A stretch of 64,000 nt of DNA, taken from assembly GCA_020747015.1 (NCBI GenBank), contig JAGTJM010000016.1, positions 248,001 to 312,000 on the forward strand, given 5' to 3'. Shown here piece after piece: positions 20,005 to 33,922 of this stretch. The first letter of the stretch is position 1. Each line of letters starts with the position of its first letter. The position numbers were made by a program, and so were the translations under genes. The stretch comes from Pyrenochaeta sp. MPI-SDFR-AT-0127 (lineage: Eukaryota > Ascomycota > Dothideomycetes > Pleosporales > Cucurbitariaceae). The notes under the pieces were generated by a model. That model ran no database searches. It had not been told where the DNA came from and saw nothing but the letters and a program-made list of their open reading frames with translations.

Positions 20005-21614
20005 ATGGCGCAGGCGGCAGCTTCACGACCCCCAAGCTCAGCAGAGCAGCTTGTCCGCTCTTCCGCAAAACGTACAAGAGAGATATTTGCCGCCGATTTC
20101 GCATCCTCTGCAGCTCTAGAACATGCTTCTAACCCGGCCTTTTCGATAACACCAACAACGCCAGCACCTGTCACCGCTGCCGACCAAGTGAACGTTGCGG
20201 CGCGAATACGCAATGAGTACGAGCATGTGCGCGAGCTCCCGCCGGCGCTCGCAGCAAAGATGGCAAGCGCAGCCTCCACAGCTGCCGAGCGACGCAAGAA
20301 GATCAAGGCACAGAACGCTGAAGAAAAGGCCTCAGATCCCAAGATGCAGAGGATGATCGACGGAGCTTCAGAGAAGGCGGAGAAGACGAGAGAAGCACAG
20401 AGCATGCAGCTGACAGTCAGAGCTGGAGGAAAGGGCGCGGCGCCGAATGCACAGGGTCCTACGCCGAATAGAGATCAGACGTCGAGTGCGCTGGTGAGGA
20501 AGGATACCATCAGGCAAGCCAGGCCAGATTGGCACGCCCCGTGGAAGGTGAAGACTGTGGTAGCGGGACATATGGGTTGGGTTCGAAGTGTAGCGGTAGA
20601 ACCCGACAATCAGTGGTTTGCAACCGGAGCAGCAGACCGCACTATTAAGATTTGGGACCTCGCGAGTGGGACATTGAAAGTGACGCTGACGGGGCATATC
20701 AGCGGTAAGTGTTCCTGGAAGTATTGCAATTACAAAATTAGCTGACCTTCTACCTTCAGCTGTTCGTGGGCTAGCAGTTAGCCCTAGGCATCCTTACCTT
20801 TTCTCATGTGGTGAGGACAAAATGGTGAAGGTAACGTTCCCACGCGCGGCTTGCATCAAAGACAGACACTGACCGTGCAATCTAGTGTTGGGATCTCGAG
20901 ACGAACAAGGTCATCCGACACTATCATGGCCATCTTAGCGGTGTTTACAGCTTAAGCCTGCATCCCACCCTTGACGTATTATGCACTGGCGGAAGAGACG
21001 GTGTTGTTAGGGTATGGGATATGCGGACCAGGACTAATATCCACGTTCTTGGAGGGCACAAGGGGACAATTACAGATGTGGCAACGCAAGAAGCCGATCC
21101 GCAGGTGATATCGTCATCTATGGACAGCATGATCAGGCTCTGGGATCTTGTTGCTGGAAAGACGCAAACCGTCTTGACGCACCACAAGAAGTCGGTCCGC
21201 TCGCTTGCTTTGCATCCAACAGAATTTACTTTTGCCTCTGGATCCTCCCAATCGATAAAAGAGTGGAAATGCCCGGCCGGAGATTTTATGTTGAATTTTG
21301 GGCCTACAAATAGCATCGTCAATACTCTGTCTGTTAACGAGGACAACGTCTTGTTTGCAGGTGGAGATGACGGTAATGCTTCGTTTTATGATTGGAAGAC
21401 GGGACACCGCTTCCAGCACACCGAGTCCATCGCGCAGCCAGGGTCGTTGGACGCTGAGGCGGGTGTCATGTGCTCGACGTTTGACAAGACAGGCTTGAGA
21501 CTCATCACGGGAGAATCGGACAAGAGTATCAAGATCTGGAAGCAGGATGACAATGCGACCGAGGAGACGCACCCGCTCGACTGGAAGCCAACACTTGGAC
21601 GACAAAAGTTCTGA
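20005..21614 (+). CDS. PRP46: Pre-mRNA-splicing factor Prp46 (PLRG1 orthologue), WD40 protein
   Basis: Three exons (20005..20704, 20760..20830, 20886..21614) give 499 residues. The N-terminal 170 residues are charged and Ala-rich. The stretch from about residue 180 (DWHAPWKVKTVVAGHMGWV) opens a seven-bladed WD40 propeller. Typical blades include DRTIKIWDLASG, CGEDKMVKCWDLETN, GGRDGVVRVWDMRTR and SSMDSMIRLWDL. The linker motif APWKxxxVxxGHxGWV identifies the PLRG1/Prp46 family. This protein belongs to the Prp19-associated (NTC) complex of the spliceosome and acts in the nucleus in catalytic activation. Both introns are 55 bp. The stop is 346 bp before the start of MDM1, same strand. Confidence 0.96.
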
Positions 21615-21960
21615 GAGTGGAGTTATGGGTGTAACAGCAAGTCTTGTATGCATAGGAATGGAGTCAAATGGCGTTCAATACCGAATCTTGAAAGGGAATT
21701 AGGGGCATCGTATTTGAGATGGATATACCATGCATTGGTTCGGTTTCGTTGGCACCATACTTTACAAGTTGTGACCAAGCACATTATTACACGCACTTTG
21801 CACATCCTTGTAGTCGTGTTCTTCATACTCTGTGAATTTTATGATCGACGTCAGTGGCCCCTGCTCCCGCGTCGCGTGGTGGGCTTCTCGAACATCAAAG
21901 CCTCACGCATCTTCAAGCCATCCTAACAAAGATGCCGGATCGGGCGCCGCCCGCACGATT
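21615..21960. other. Intergenic between PRP46 and MDM1
   Basis: This 346 bp region holds the PRP46 3' end and the MDM1 promoter. No distinct element is recognised. Confidence 0.5.
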
Positions 21961-24900
21961 ATGGCCCTGAAGTGCAGAGATGTGATTCTCGCCGCCGTTG
22001 CCGTCTTTATCGCCTGGGGCTATCTGACCCATTGGCAGCCGAAGTTGCTCTACCTGCCCTATGCCTTCGTCGCCGGAGTCGCCGCAACCCTCGCCCTACT
22101 AACATGGCTCACCGTCACAACCGCCTGGACCAAGGAGCTGCGAAGCGGCGAGGAGGTCTACTATGGACCGCGTCATGTCGCCTTCCTTGCGCCGGAGAAG
22201 TGGAGGGCTGAGAGGGAGGCATTGAATAAGAGAAACATGTATATGATGGAGCCACTGTACCCCGCCTCCTTCGTTATATCGGACAGCTTCGACGTACTTG
22301 TAGGCCTGATACTGCGCGATTTTGTGAAGAGCTGGTACGGGAACATCAGCAAGAGCCCAACATTTGTAAACGAGGTTGACAGGGCGGTGCGGGCTGCGTT
22401 GGGCGAGCTCCGGGACCGGATACTGGCTGTAGACATGGTGGAGACGGTCGTGTCGCGCATGATACCACTCATTACCGATCACTTGCGCGCTTCGTACGAG
22501 GCAGAGCGCATTGTTCGTGGGCGCAAGCTGTCGCGCAACATCACTGACTCGGAAGAGCTGGATCTGGCCATTGCAGCAAAGTACAAGGAAGGTCGACTGC
22601 ATCCTGCAGCTTCGTTGGCGTACTCCAATACAAAGTCTATACAGCAACAACACTTGCGGAGTATTACCACACGATTGTTGCCCAAGGTCATGCCTACAAA
22701 CATGATGACTAGCCCTGCTGTCAATGTACTCATCAAGGAGATTGTGGCATGCGCTGTCCTCTCGCCCGTGATGCAGATGCTTGCTGATCCAGACACGTGG
22801 AACCAGCTCATGGAGGGATATGTAAGAGCTTATAATCTTGTCATTTGAATGTCATCTAACCTTATTAGGGCCGGACTTTGCTACAAGAAAGAAAGACCGT
22901 TCGCAAGCTTCGAGCTGCACTCGATGAACATGCCCCACCCTCGCCTAAGCATCCAAAAAATGTTCAGTTCCCCAAGTTGGCGCCTGGAGATAATGAGCGG
23001 AGATTTGAGAGGTTCATTAGAGCTATCAGACAGACCAATACCTTGGCGGATGCTCGACGCTTTCGTAGCGAGATCTCAAGTCAGCTAAGGAAGGACTCCA
23101 TGCTTGAAGCCCAAGACCCTGTCTACATTCGGCGTCTGGAAACGGCACGTCAAATCCTGGATCAAAAGGTTACGAACCTAAGTGCTGGCGGATCAGTTCG
23201 AGCGAAGGTTGCCGCTCAAGAGAAGCCCAAGCACAAGCGCACATCGTCGAGGTTTGCAAACGCTTCTCTCCGAGAGGTCCTGTACGATGCATCCGGTCTT
23301 TCATGTTTCATGGAATTTATGGACCAAGCAGACCTTATGAAACTTGTGCAATTCTGGATTGTTGTAGACGGTTTCCGGAACCCGTTAGAGGTCGATACTG
23401 ACGAGCCTCCAGATCATGCAGGCTCTCTACCTGCATGGACAGATTCGGACCGCGCCGACCTGGCGCAAATTAACGATGGGTATCTGTCGAAGCCAGAGCT
23501 CAAGATTCTTCCTGAAGCGCGACAGGCAGTGGCGGCGTTTCTCAAAGCAGGGCGAGCAGCAACACCTCAGCAGTACCACAATGCACGGCGCGCCCTAATG
23601 GAAGCGCAGACAGCAGCGTACGATCAATTACAGGAGCCTTACTTTCGCAGGTTCAAAAGGTCGAATTTGTACTATAAGTGGTTGGCGATGGATGAAGCGG
23701 CGAATGTAGAGAAAGGCTCGGTCACGACAAAAACGGTGGCACAAACACTTGATAGCCCTGCTAATTCGGCCCCCGCGATGGTTCGAACACAATCAAGACA
23801 AAGGGGGTCCTTACAGGTTCCCCAGGGTGACCTTCGCAGAGCAGTCGCCTCGTCCACAGACTTGAAGAGTCAGGGAATTATCAAAACAATCGACCCGCCT
23901 CCACGGCGATCCTTGGACGCGCATACGCCTACATCCACACGTACGCCATTGTTTGATGATGATTATGATACTGATCCTCTAGCACACTCAACAGCAAGCC
24001 TCGACTCCGATTATGGACTAGATCGCCCAAACGGCAACGATCCACGGGTTGTTGATGCTATGCAGGCTGCATTGACGAATATTATGGGCGACGAACCTGA
24101 AGGCTCTATCTTCTTTGAGACAAGTCTGAATTCACCTCGTGATAATGACTCTATGAGAGGCTCTGTGGACCTGCCGAGGGCTTCATCACCAAGACCTGAT
24201 TTACAGCAAAGAAAAGACAGTATCAAGCCAAGTATAGCATCATTGGGCCTCGTCGGAGAGCCCAGAACGCGCGGTGTCTTTAACGATGAGTTGTTCGGCG
24301 ACGAAGAAAAGTTTTTGGAGGATGAAATCGAAGATCCGGTATCAAGAAATAGAACAGAAGATGACGAGATTCATGAAGCAGCTCCCGGTGATCTCGGTCT
24401 AGCAGAGGCAATTGACACACTTACCGCTGATATTGAGCGTTTGGTGACACAAGAGTCCATTGTAGATTCGCTAACATCGAAGGCGGAGTTGACGAACAAT
24501 GCTGCTGAATTGAGGATTTTGCGCAAGTCAAAAGCAAGCTTGCAGCGAGAGATACAACGAAAGGAGTTGCAGCGTCAGCAGTATATCGTCCAAGAGAGTG
24601 ACAACAGCTTGTACGGGCGCGCGACCGTTTTCATTCAGTCGATTATGGTAGGCACAGAGGAAGATGGCAAAGAGTACGCCATGTGTAAGTTGGCCATGGG
24701 TGTCCTTACGTCTGTACACGTTTGCTTACCCTTTTGTAGATGTCATCGAAGTCAGACGACGTGCGGGCGACCAAATGCCTGCAGCTACATGGGTCATCTC
24801 GCGAAGATATAGTGAATTCCACGAGCTCAACAAGCGACTCCGAGCAAAGTTCCCACAAGTCCGCACTCTTGAGTTTCCACGCCGACAGATGATGCTCAAG

Positions 24901-25931
24901 CTTCAAAAAGATTTTTTGCATAAGCGAAGACTTGGTCTTGAAAAGTATCTTAGGGTATGTAGGATGTCACTGTCACGATATTTTTGGATCCTGCTGATGA
25001 AGACGTCATAGGAGTTGTTGCTCATTCCAGCAGTATGCCGTAGTCGCGAACTACGTGCCTTCCTTTCCCAAGCGGCCATCTCCCCGGCCGACGCTCTAGC
25101 AAATCAAGACCCAAATTCAAATGACTTCGTGACTCGCATCTACAACTCTGTCGCAGACGGCATGGAAGAGTTCCTTGGGAATATTCCCGTTCTCGACCAG
25201 CTCTCTGTCGCTGGGCAAAATCTCATCTCAGCCGCTACAACGCAACTTGCCAACACGAATGGCGCCACTGCACAGCCTGGCAGTCTTTCTAATTCGGGTG
25301 TGCTTGTTGGGGGTGAGGGGACTGATGCAGAAGCTGAGGCAGAATTACTTGCGTTTGAGAACAAAGAGCTAGAACCATTTGTGAAGCCGATCTGCGACCT
25401 TTTCCTCGAAACATTCGAACTCAACCGCGAAAACAATTGGCTTCGCGGGCGCGCTGTCGTCGTCGTTCTGCACCAGCTGCTTGGTGGTACCATCGAACGC
25501 AAAGTCCGCGACAACTTCGACAATCTCCTTTCCGAAAACAACGTCGTAAAGTACATTGATACACTCAAAGATGCGATGTGGCCGAATGGGCGTATGAAGG
25601 TAGGGGGGGCCGAAAGAACAACACAAGACAAGGAGAAGAGTAGGAAAGCGGCGAGTGATGTATTGAGTACATTGATCCCCGAGCTAGCAAGTAGTGTAGT
25701 AGGAAGACAAAATGCGACGCTGGCAGCCAAGAAGCTGGAGGGAACGGTGAATAATGCGCGGTTGAAGTAAGTCGAACCCTTCCTTCATGAAATGACGCCT
25801 GGACTGAGCTAAGAGCTGGGAGCTCGAGACTTGATTACAAATTAGGCTAACGTTGTTATAGTACACATCTTGCATTTACTCTTCTAGATGAGATGCTTCA
25901 GATTCTATTTCCAGATGTCGGGAGCAAATAA
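21961..25931 (+). CDS. MDM1: Sorting nexin Mdm1-like: TM-PXA-RGS-PX-nexin C protein
   Basis: Five exons (21961..22821, 22869..24684, 24740..24954, 25012..25766, 25862..25931) give 1238 residues. Two N-terminal hydrophobic segments (VILAAVAVFIAWGYL and LPYAFVAGVAATLALL) anchor it. A PXA domain follows (about 95-285, ending at NQLMEGYGRTLL). Next comes an RGS-like domain from about 420 (ASLREVLYDASGLSCFMEFM), an acidic linker, and a PX domain from about 893 with the phosphoinositide-binding motif RRYSEF and KDFLHKRRLGLEKYLRE. The nexin-C domain is at the end and is completed only by the small last exon (THLAFTLLDEMLQILFP). Yeast Mdm1 and animal SNX13/14 tether ER to vacuole or endosome membranes and affect lipid metabolism. 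An in-frame Met at 21832 would add 43 unlikely residues. Confidence 0.94.
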
Positions 25932-27236
25932 TACAGGCATAGGCTGCGTGTTGCATACCAGGGTGTTCAGGAATTTGCATACAGGTGACTGGAAGAGATT
26001 GGGAATGATGACCCATTATGTACGGGTCGTTTACTATCATAGAAGTACACATTGTGGTGAGAAGATTTCTTGGTTAATCTCTGGATGATCAGTCACCTAA
26101 GTTTGTGTTCCAAGCGTCTTCTTATCGCCGTGTTATGTTTTCGCATCACTTACTTTCTCGCAATCTAGTCATTTTCTGGTTGAAGATATTGTTTTGTGTC
26201 CAATATTCTGTTGTTCTTCCCTTGCTGATTTCGTCTGAAACCGCAATCGTACTTTGTGGTGAGCAATGGTACGGAGCATTCATCGAGGGCCACTTAGATG
26301 AGCCTGACATGAGAGTTTGCCGTACTGCGAACTTACTCGGATCTTTCCCGGAGGATCATGCATTATCAGAGTGAGTGAGCAGACGTATGACGGAAAGACC
26401 TATGCTGACGTCTTAGTATTACCCACAGCTTAACATATACTCAGCCTCCCTTTTCACCGATACCAGCGTACTAATGACATGCTAATACTTGATCATTTTT
26501 GCTGCTAAACTCACATGTCGCTCGTTGTGCACGTCCTTTTGACATGATCCATTTCATGCGGCCAAAACATGACGCTCGGCTCTCACCTCAAAAGTCTGCC
26601 ATTACGATGTAAACGATCAATCGAGTCCACTGTTCACCCTATAACATCACGAGGACTGTCATGTTTCTGTTCCGGCACAAGGCTGAAGCATGCAGACAGC
26701 CGTAAGCCACACCTGGAGGTCTACCTCTGCTTATCATCACTCGTGCGAGCAACCACACCAGATGACTCAATTATGATCCGGCTATTCGGAGTGTTGTGGA
26801 TACCTGACAATTAGTTTGACCAGTAGGCTTGAGTCCGCAGGAGAGGTATCCAAACACAATGGTCATCTCGCGAGGCTGACACTTGGCGCACCGGTGAACA
26901 GCTTGACTTGGGTATGCCGCGGAAGGCTGTGTTACATTCAAAGAAATTTGGCTTTCTGCGGCAAACGAAGGTTGTTAATTGGCCTTTATAATCTTCGTGC
27001 ATATGCACTATCGCCAAGGCTTGCCGCCGTCGCTGCCTTGTTGTCGTCCCCTCTTTCCACGCCTTCATCTTCATCAATTCAGATGGTTTGTGTAGCACAC
27101 ACGTTCATGGTTTGGAGCTCAGTCTATCTGCTCTGCACGGGTCGATCAATTCGCCGTTTGTGACCTGGACCTTCAACACTTTGATCAAATAACGGTCAGC
27201 ACAAACACTGGACTGTCTCCATCATTGTGGTTCGTC
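25932..27236. other. Intergenic, about 1.3 kb; helicase promoter
   Basis: No gene is recognised. The short open frames (26105-26374, 26569-26814, 26816-27163) have no family features. Confidence 0.45.
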
Positions 27237-30200
27237 ATGGTCGGACGCGGTGGAGGCCGTAGCGGCGGCCGCGGTCGTGGCCAATCTGATGGACGTGACC
27301 GCGGCGGCAACCGTCGTAGTGGACGAGGACTCTGCCCTAAAGTCCAGAACATAGGAAGATGCGACTTAGGTTCTGAATGCCTGTACTCGCACGTTTCCAG
27401 TGGGCAGCACCCACCAAGACAGCGTACCGCCGCACCCGCTAGGTCAAACGAAACGGAAAAGCAGGAGCGCGCAAGGGCAAATTACAATAGCTGGAAGAGG
27501 TTCATTGGCAATGATTATTCACCAACAAATCCTTCCCATATGAAACGTGTCTGGAAAGGTGCCGTAGCTATCCTGCAGGAGGACGACCGCGACTCTCAGC
27601 AACAGTTGCCCAAGGATCTAGACGATAGCGGGCCAAAATTCAACGGTCGAGCACATATCAAAGCACTTATCGAGACTCGAGTCACGGTCAGCAGCGCCGA
27701 AACTTTTATTGAGGCATCATCAGATTTCCTCAGTGTCATCACTCATGAATCCCTTTTGGATTGTCTGGCGGTAGATACTTACATCGGAGGAATCTACAAC
27801 TTCATAAGCGGCGTGAACGGTAACAGGGCAATTTCATTCTTTGAGCACCTTTACGAGACCTTGGTCGCGACCCGAACCAATAATGCTCTATCATTAAGCC
27901 AAAAGATTCTGGAAGATTCGCTCGTTGGTCTCTCAACAGCTCTTCGCGAGGTGTTGAAGAGGGATCAAAGGGCAAGGTTCAACGAACAAGTAGAAGCTTT
28001 GGTCAACTCTCTCGACACTGCCGGCCAGATCATACCTGCAGAGGCGCCTCTCGTCATCTCTGTCATAAAAAGGATCTTGGCAGACATACGCGCTATGATA
28101 GCGCGAGCAAAAGGCCTGGTAGCCGACGGAAGTGCTCAGGAAGACGATTCGACAAGTAGCCCAGTTAGAACTACTTCATACCCCAGAGATGTCGTTATTC
28201 CGCGAAATCGCCACGATAATGATGAGATTGACATCGCCGAGATTATCATCTTTCCGACACGAGACGAAATCATGAGCAATGCGAAGGAATGTCTTCCATC
28301 AACTGATCCAGACCAGCCACACTTTATTGAGGATCAAATCGGGAGACATATCGATACTAACTTTCGCCTTCTTCGTCACGATATATTCGGTGATATGAAA
28401 AAAGCTCTTGCAACTTTGATGCATGCCGCCATGAAAGACCCAGCAAGCCTCAGCAATATGAAGGTCAAATTGGGAGACATGCGTGTTTATCACTACAATG
28501 AAGCTCATATCAGTTACGTCACATTTGACTCTCGTCACGGACTGGAAGCCCGAATATCATTTGCTCAACCAGCTGCACTCCATCCAAAATCAGCTGCTGA
28601 GAGGCGCACTTGGTGGGAAGAGTCTAGAAGGCTAAATGAAGGCTCTCTTCTTTCCTTCATTTGGGTACACAAAGAAATTGTGCAACACCTCTTTCTTGAG
28701 GTGACACGCAAAACTACGGCTGTCGAACAAGAACATGGCTTGACACATGACAGCGCCATAGCAAAGATCACCGCAAAACTCATGACGCAAAACTCAAGAA
28801 CTCTCCAGCTACTGATGAGTTCAAATTTCCACAATGGTGTGCTTCTTGAATTTCCGAAAGTCCTACCCGCCACTTTTGTTCCGATCTTGGTGAATTTACA
28901 GAACATGCAACGACTGAGCCAGTTACGGTTCCGACAGTGGATACTTCCGGATCAGCACAATGGGCCTCCAGATCTGAAGATTCATCATGATATTCCACCC
29001 CCACTCTATGCTCAGACACCGGGCTTCACGTTTCCGCTAAAACCTATTCTGAAGACAGCGTCAGAAGATTTCGTCATTGACCCTTCAGCTTCGTGTAATG
29101 ACACAACACTCATCGAGAAGATAGTGATGAATACCGAGCTCGATCGAGGACAATGTACGGCTTTGGTTGCCGCATTAACCCGTGAATTCGCCTTCATTCA
29201 AGGTCCACCTGGGACTGGAAAATCATATTTGGGTCTACAAATAATGAAAATCCTCTTGAATATCAAGCAAAAAGCCAAGTTGGGTCCCATAGTCATCGTG
29301 TAAGTCCTGTTTCTCTGTTGTGGCTTTGGTATGTCTCGACACTAACCTTTGCACAGATGCTACACGAATCATGCTCTGGACCAGTTCTTGGAGCATCTGC
29401 TCCATATTGGAGTCAGGAAAATTATAAGAGTCGGCGGCCAGAGCAAGTCGGAGCAACTTGAGGGCTACAACCTCCGAGTCGTAGCCCAAGGGGAGGGAAA
29501 GACCAAAATGGAATCTTGGCAGACTAGTGTGGCTTATTCAAGTCTCGACAGTAGCGAGGAGCAAGCGGAATCAGCACTTAGTCGGTTACGTGTAACCTCC
29601 AAACATGCAGAATGGAAACACTTAGACAAACATATAGCAGAGAACTATCCTCGCATTCACCACCAGTTTGTAAGGACTGGCAGCGATGGCTTTACAACGG
29701 TTGGTCGACATCCTTTTGACATTTGGAAGCCGACGATGACAGCGAGCGAAAGCCTCAATCCTGCTGTATCTACAATTGTCGATGCTATCTTGGGGAAGGC
29801 AAACTTGAATGTTTACTCACTGTCTCATGCTGAGCGACGCATGGCGCTCGAGCACTGGGTCGACGAAGTCCGCTTCGACGAGATCTCGCGATTGTCTACG
29901 ATAGTCAGTGAGGCCGCCGAAACTCAAGCGAGACTCAGTAACATACATGATGAGGCGAACAGACGGGTTCTTCAAGGAGCGGACGTCATTGGTGTTACCA
30001 CTTCTGGCTTGGCCAAGAGGATCTCGGTTCTTCAACATGTTACGTGTAAGGTCATGATATGCGAGGAGGCAGGAGAAGTTATGGAGCCTCATATGCTATC
30101 AGCTTTACTTCCAACAGTTGAGCATTGCATTCAAATCGGTGATCACGAGCAGTTGCGTCCCTCTATCAACAATTTCAAGGAACTGTCTCTCGAAAGCAAG

Positions 30201-33200
30201 CAAGGATCACTACATAAGCTCGACAGGAGCCAGTTCGAGCGTCTTTCAGTTGGAGAAAGAGGAAGACCCTTGATGCCCGTTGCACAGCTGGACGTACAAC
30301 GTCGCATGCGGCCAGAATTTTCAATGCTAGTACGCGAGACGCTGTATCCTCAATTGAAGGATCACCCATCTACCGCCAGCTTGCCCAATGTGGTAGGAAT
30401 GCGCAAAAATTTGTTCTGGCTAGACCATCGCAATTTTGAGGACGATAAAGATAGCGACATTCATCACAGCAAGTCGAAATCTAATTCCTGGGAGATCAAG
30501 CTGGTCCATGCCTTAGTCCGCCACGTTGTTCGTCAGGGCGTCTACAAGAGCAGCGAGATCGCCGTCCTGACGCCGTACACAGGACAGCTCCAGAAACTAC
30601 GCACAGCCATGCGCAGCGACTTTGAGATCGTACTCAGTGACCGCGATCAGGATGCACTTGAGAAGGATGGCTTCAACCTTGACGATACCGTGGTGAAGAC
30701 GAACGGGTCTGTCGAGCAGCAGAGTCACCGCAGGAAACCCCTAGAAAAGAAAAAACTCAGCGATCTACTCAGGGTGGCAACTGTCGATAACTTCCAAGGA
30801 GAAGAGGCAAAGATAATAATTGTCTCACTCGTTCGCAGCAACAAAGAAGGAAAAGTGGGGTTCCTGAAGACGACAAATCGTGTCAATGTTTTGCTCAGCC
30901 GCGCACAATACGGCATGTATCTGATCGGTAACGCTGAGACTTACTCTACAGTTGACATGTGGCAAAAGGTGCTCGATATGCTTCGGATCTCGGATTCTGT
31001 TGGCGACGCCCTTGGACTGTGCTGCTCCAAACATCCAGAAAAAGTCCTAGAAGTACAGCAGCCCGAGGACTTTATCCAACTCAGCCCCGAAGGCGGTTGC
31101 CTAGAGGCCTGCAATGAGCGCCTCACCGATTGTGGACATCAATGCCAGGCCAGGTGCCACTCTACAGCTATGCACAACGTCTTCAGATGCGAGAAGCCGT
31201 GCGAGCGACAGCACGAACCCTGCAACCATCCGTGCCAGAAAGCAACTTGCGGTGAAGATTGTGGATTATGCATGATTAAGGTCAACAACGTCAAGCTACC
31301 CTGCGGTCACGTCCAAAACAGGGTTTTATGCTACATGACTTTAACGCTTCAGAGCATCCGGTGCAATGCCACAGTTCAGAAGAAAGTATCAGGATGCCAA
31401 CATGAAGTGACTGTCAAATGCTCTAAGGATGTGAACACAAAGGACTTCAAATGTCCGACTCCTTGCGAAAAAGTTCTTCCTTGCGGTCACATCTGCCCCG
31501 GAACTTGTGGCCAGTGTGCTACCAAAGATAAGGATGGCCAGATCATGGTTAAGCATCTTCAATGCAAGGTGACGTGTGGCAGAAAGTTCAGTTCTTGTAC
31601 CCACACTTGCCCTCGCAAATGCCACGACGGAACAGATTGTGGCCTCTGCCAGCGCCCTTGCGAAGTGAGTACATTTCTGTTATTACACGAACCGTTACTA
31701 ATCAGTTGTAGGTACGTTGTAAGCATTCTCGGTGTGCGCTCAAATGTCATGAGCCATGCGCACCCTGTATCGAAAAGTGTGCTTGGTCATGTGAGCATCA
31801 AGGTCAATGTACGATGCCTTGTGCTGCACCTTGCAGTAGATTACCATGCGATGAGCGATGCACTATGCTACTTCCGTGCGGCCATCAATGTCCAAGCATA
31901 TGCGGAGAAGCATGCCCTGTGGAATATTGCCAAGAATGTGGAATGAAGCTCGAGGAGATGCCTGATCTGATTCTGGGTACGCAATACGGTGATCTTGATC
32001 TCAGCGAGGCACCTATAGTAGTTCTTGGATGCCGTCATTTCTTTACCATCGAGACGCTTGATGGCATGATTGGCTTGAGAGATGTTTACGAGATTGATAA
32101 ACTGACTGATCGCTTCGTCGCCTTGATCGAAAATACCGAATTGGCTGCAGCAGTACCTCAATGTCCGACATGTCGATGTCCCATCCGGCAATTCATCACT
32201 CAGCGATACAACCGAGTCATCAATAGGGCAGTTGTGGACGAAATGTCAAAACGCTTCATTATCAGTGGCCAGCAGGAGCTTCAAGGACTGGAAGACAGAT
32301 TAAAGAACCTTGGAGAAGAACTCAGCATGTCACGTGAAAAGGTCACTTCGCGATCCCAATTCCCAGCTGGTCAAGACTACATGGCATTGAAAAAAATCAA
32401 CGGTAATATTGCCAATCGCTACGGCCATGCTAATGTTTTTGCGAAGAACCTGGAGTTGTTTCAGAAAAGTATAGCTACCCAACATCAGCCTGTGCACAAA
32501 CTTCATCAAGCGACAGTTCACGCAATGACCCAGAACTCCTCTATAGAATCTGCGATCGCAACATTGAGCCTTCAGTCCTCTGCTAAATCTGCCAGGCGCG
32601 ACTGTGACCGACGCATCACTTTCGGTGGCCGTTTACTTGATTTGAAGATTCGATGCCTAGTCTTGGAGGATAAGCTCGAGATTGCTCGCGCCGTTAGGCC
32701 TTATGTGGTCGATGGCGCAAATTCCATCAACTTCCGAGGTGGTGGGCCCGTGAAGCAAATCAGAAGCTTTGTGCATGATTGCACGAGGTTCGTAGAAGAT
32801 TGCATCAATGAAAGCTTCCCCAAGCTTGCCGTTGAAGCAACGCTCCACTATGCTAGCCTCATCCAGCTTCTCGGTTCCTCGGGTTTGTTCAACGAGGAAG
32901 GCCGTGAGAAACTCACAAGATATCAGGAAATAGCCCGCGCACTTCTAGAGAAGGCAGTGGAGCTTTGCGAGGAACCATTTCTTGGGGCAGCAATGCAAAG
33001 ACAGGCCGTTGAGCGATTAGCCAAGTTATTTGGTAAGGAATGGTATGAAGCTGTGTCAAAGGAGGAACTGGAGGAGATTAAGAAAGCCATGGTGAGCGGA
33101 TCGAGAGGCATTGCTACGCATTCAGGACACTGGTACAACTGCGTAAATGGACACCCAGTAAGCTCTGCACACACAACTACTGGACTCATCGCTGACATTC

Positions 33201-33327
33201 AAAGTTTGCCATCGGTGAATGTGGTATGCCTATGCAGCTTGCGCGTTGCCCAGAATGTGGTGCAACTGTTGGTGGGCAAAGCCATGTGGCCGTCCCTGGA
33301 GTTACGCGTGCATCAAACATGGAGTAG
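27237..33327 (+). CDS. ZNFX1-like SF1 helicase with CCCH, NFX1-type and RZ-type zinc fingers
   Basis: Four exons (27237..29299, 29357..31664, 31712..33157, 33205..33327) give 1979 residues. An RGG-rich start leads to a CCCH finger (C33-x8-C42-x5-C48-x3-H52). The UPF1-like helicase core has Walker A GPPGTGKS near 656, VCYTNHALDQF, Walker B CEEAGEV near 924, DVQRRMRPEFS, and VDNFQGEEAKIIIVSLVRSN. A cysteine/histidine-rich array of NFX1-type fingers follows (PCGHxC repeats), interrupted by intron 2. The last exon completes an RZ-type finger: GHWYNCVNGHP-FAIGECG, then RCPECGATVGG. Related proteins include animal ZNFX1, fission yeast Hrr1 and Neurospora SAD-3, which act in small-RNA silencing or meiotic silencing. 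A role in RNA surveillance is therefore plausible. The unspliced last intron would replace the RZ finger with an unrelated tail. Confidence 0.93.
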
Positions 33328-33922
33328 TAAGATTGTACAGCTGTATGCCATAATGCGCATATATATAGTTCATGCTCTTGTATGCAGCACCTTAAGAGCG
33401 TAGCGGCAGAGAATATGTACTATGACTAAGGCTCAGGTTTCAGTCGGCGAGGCCAGACTGGGCAACTGCAGCCTTACAGCAGCAGAAATTGAAACCGTGA
33501 AAACTACGCCTCACTAGGCCAAATTCAGTGCTCACCGGGTTCTCTGGCTTATTGACAGCATGGATGTATGCTGACATCCACTTGTACAAAAATGAAACTA
33601 GGCATGATAAGCTGTAAGCACTACAAGGGCAAAATCTAAAAAGCGCACATGGCAGAGGAGAACTCGCGGTTCTTCTTGGTCGAGGTTTTGAGCCTTGTAC
33701 TTGAATATAATAGTGACGTATGAAATGCTCCTTCCCTTCAGGGTTGGAAGAGGAACAGGTCTTTGCCATCGTGCCACGACATAAATGCCAATTCTTTACA
33801 TTAAGACACCCCCTCTCTCATAAGTCGTCTCTCGTAGCCATACTCTGTCAGCCATAGCCTTCAGAACCAGTGAATCTCTTGTATTTCATCTGGCGTTATC
33901 TTTACCTCCCGCCTGTGTAAAC
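33328..33922. other. Intergenic; promoter of phenol-hydroxylase-like gene
   Basis: This 595 bp region has no gene recognised. It is pyrimidine-rich just before the next start codon. Confidence 0.45.
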
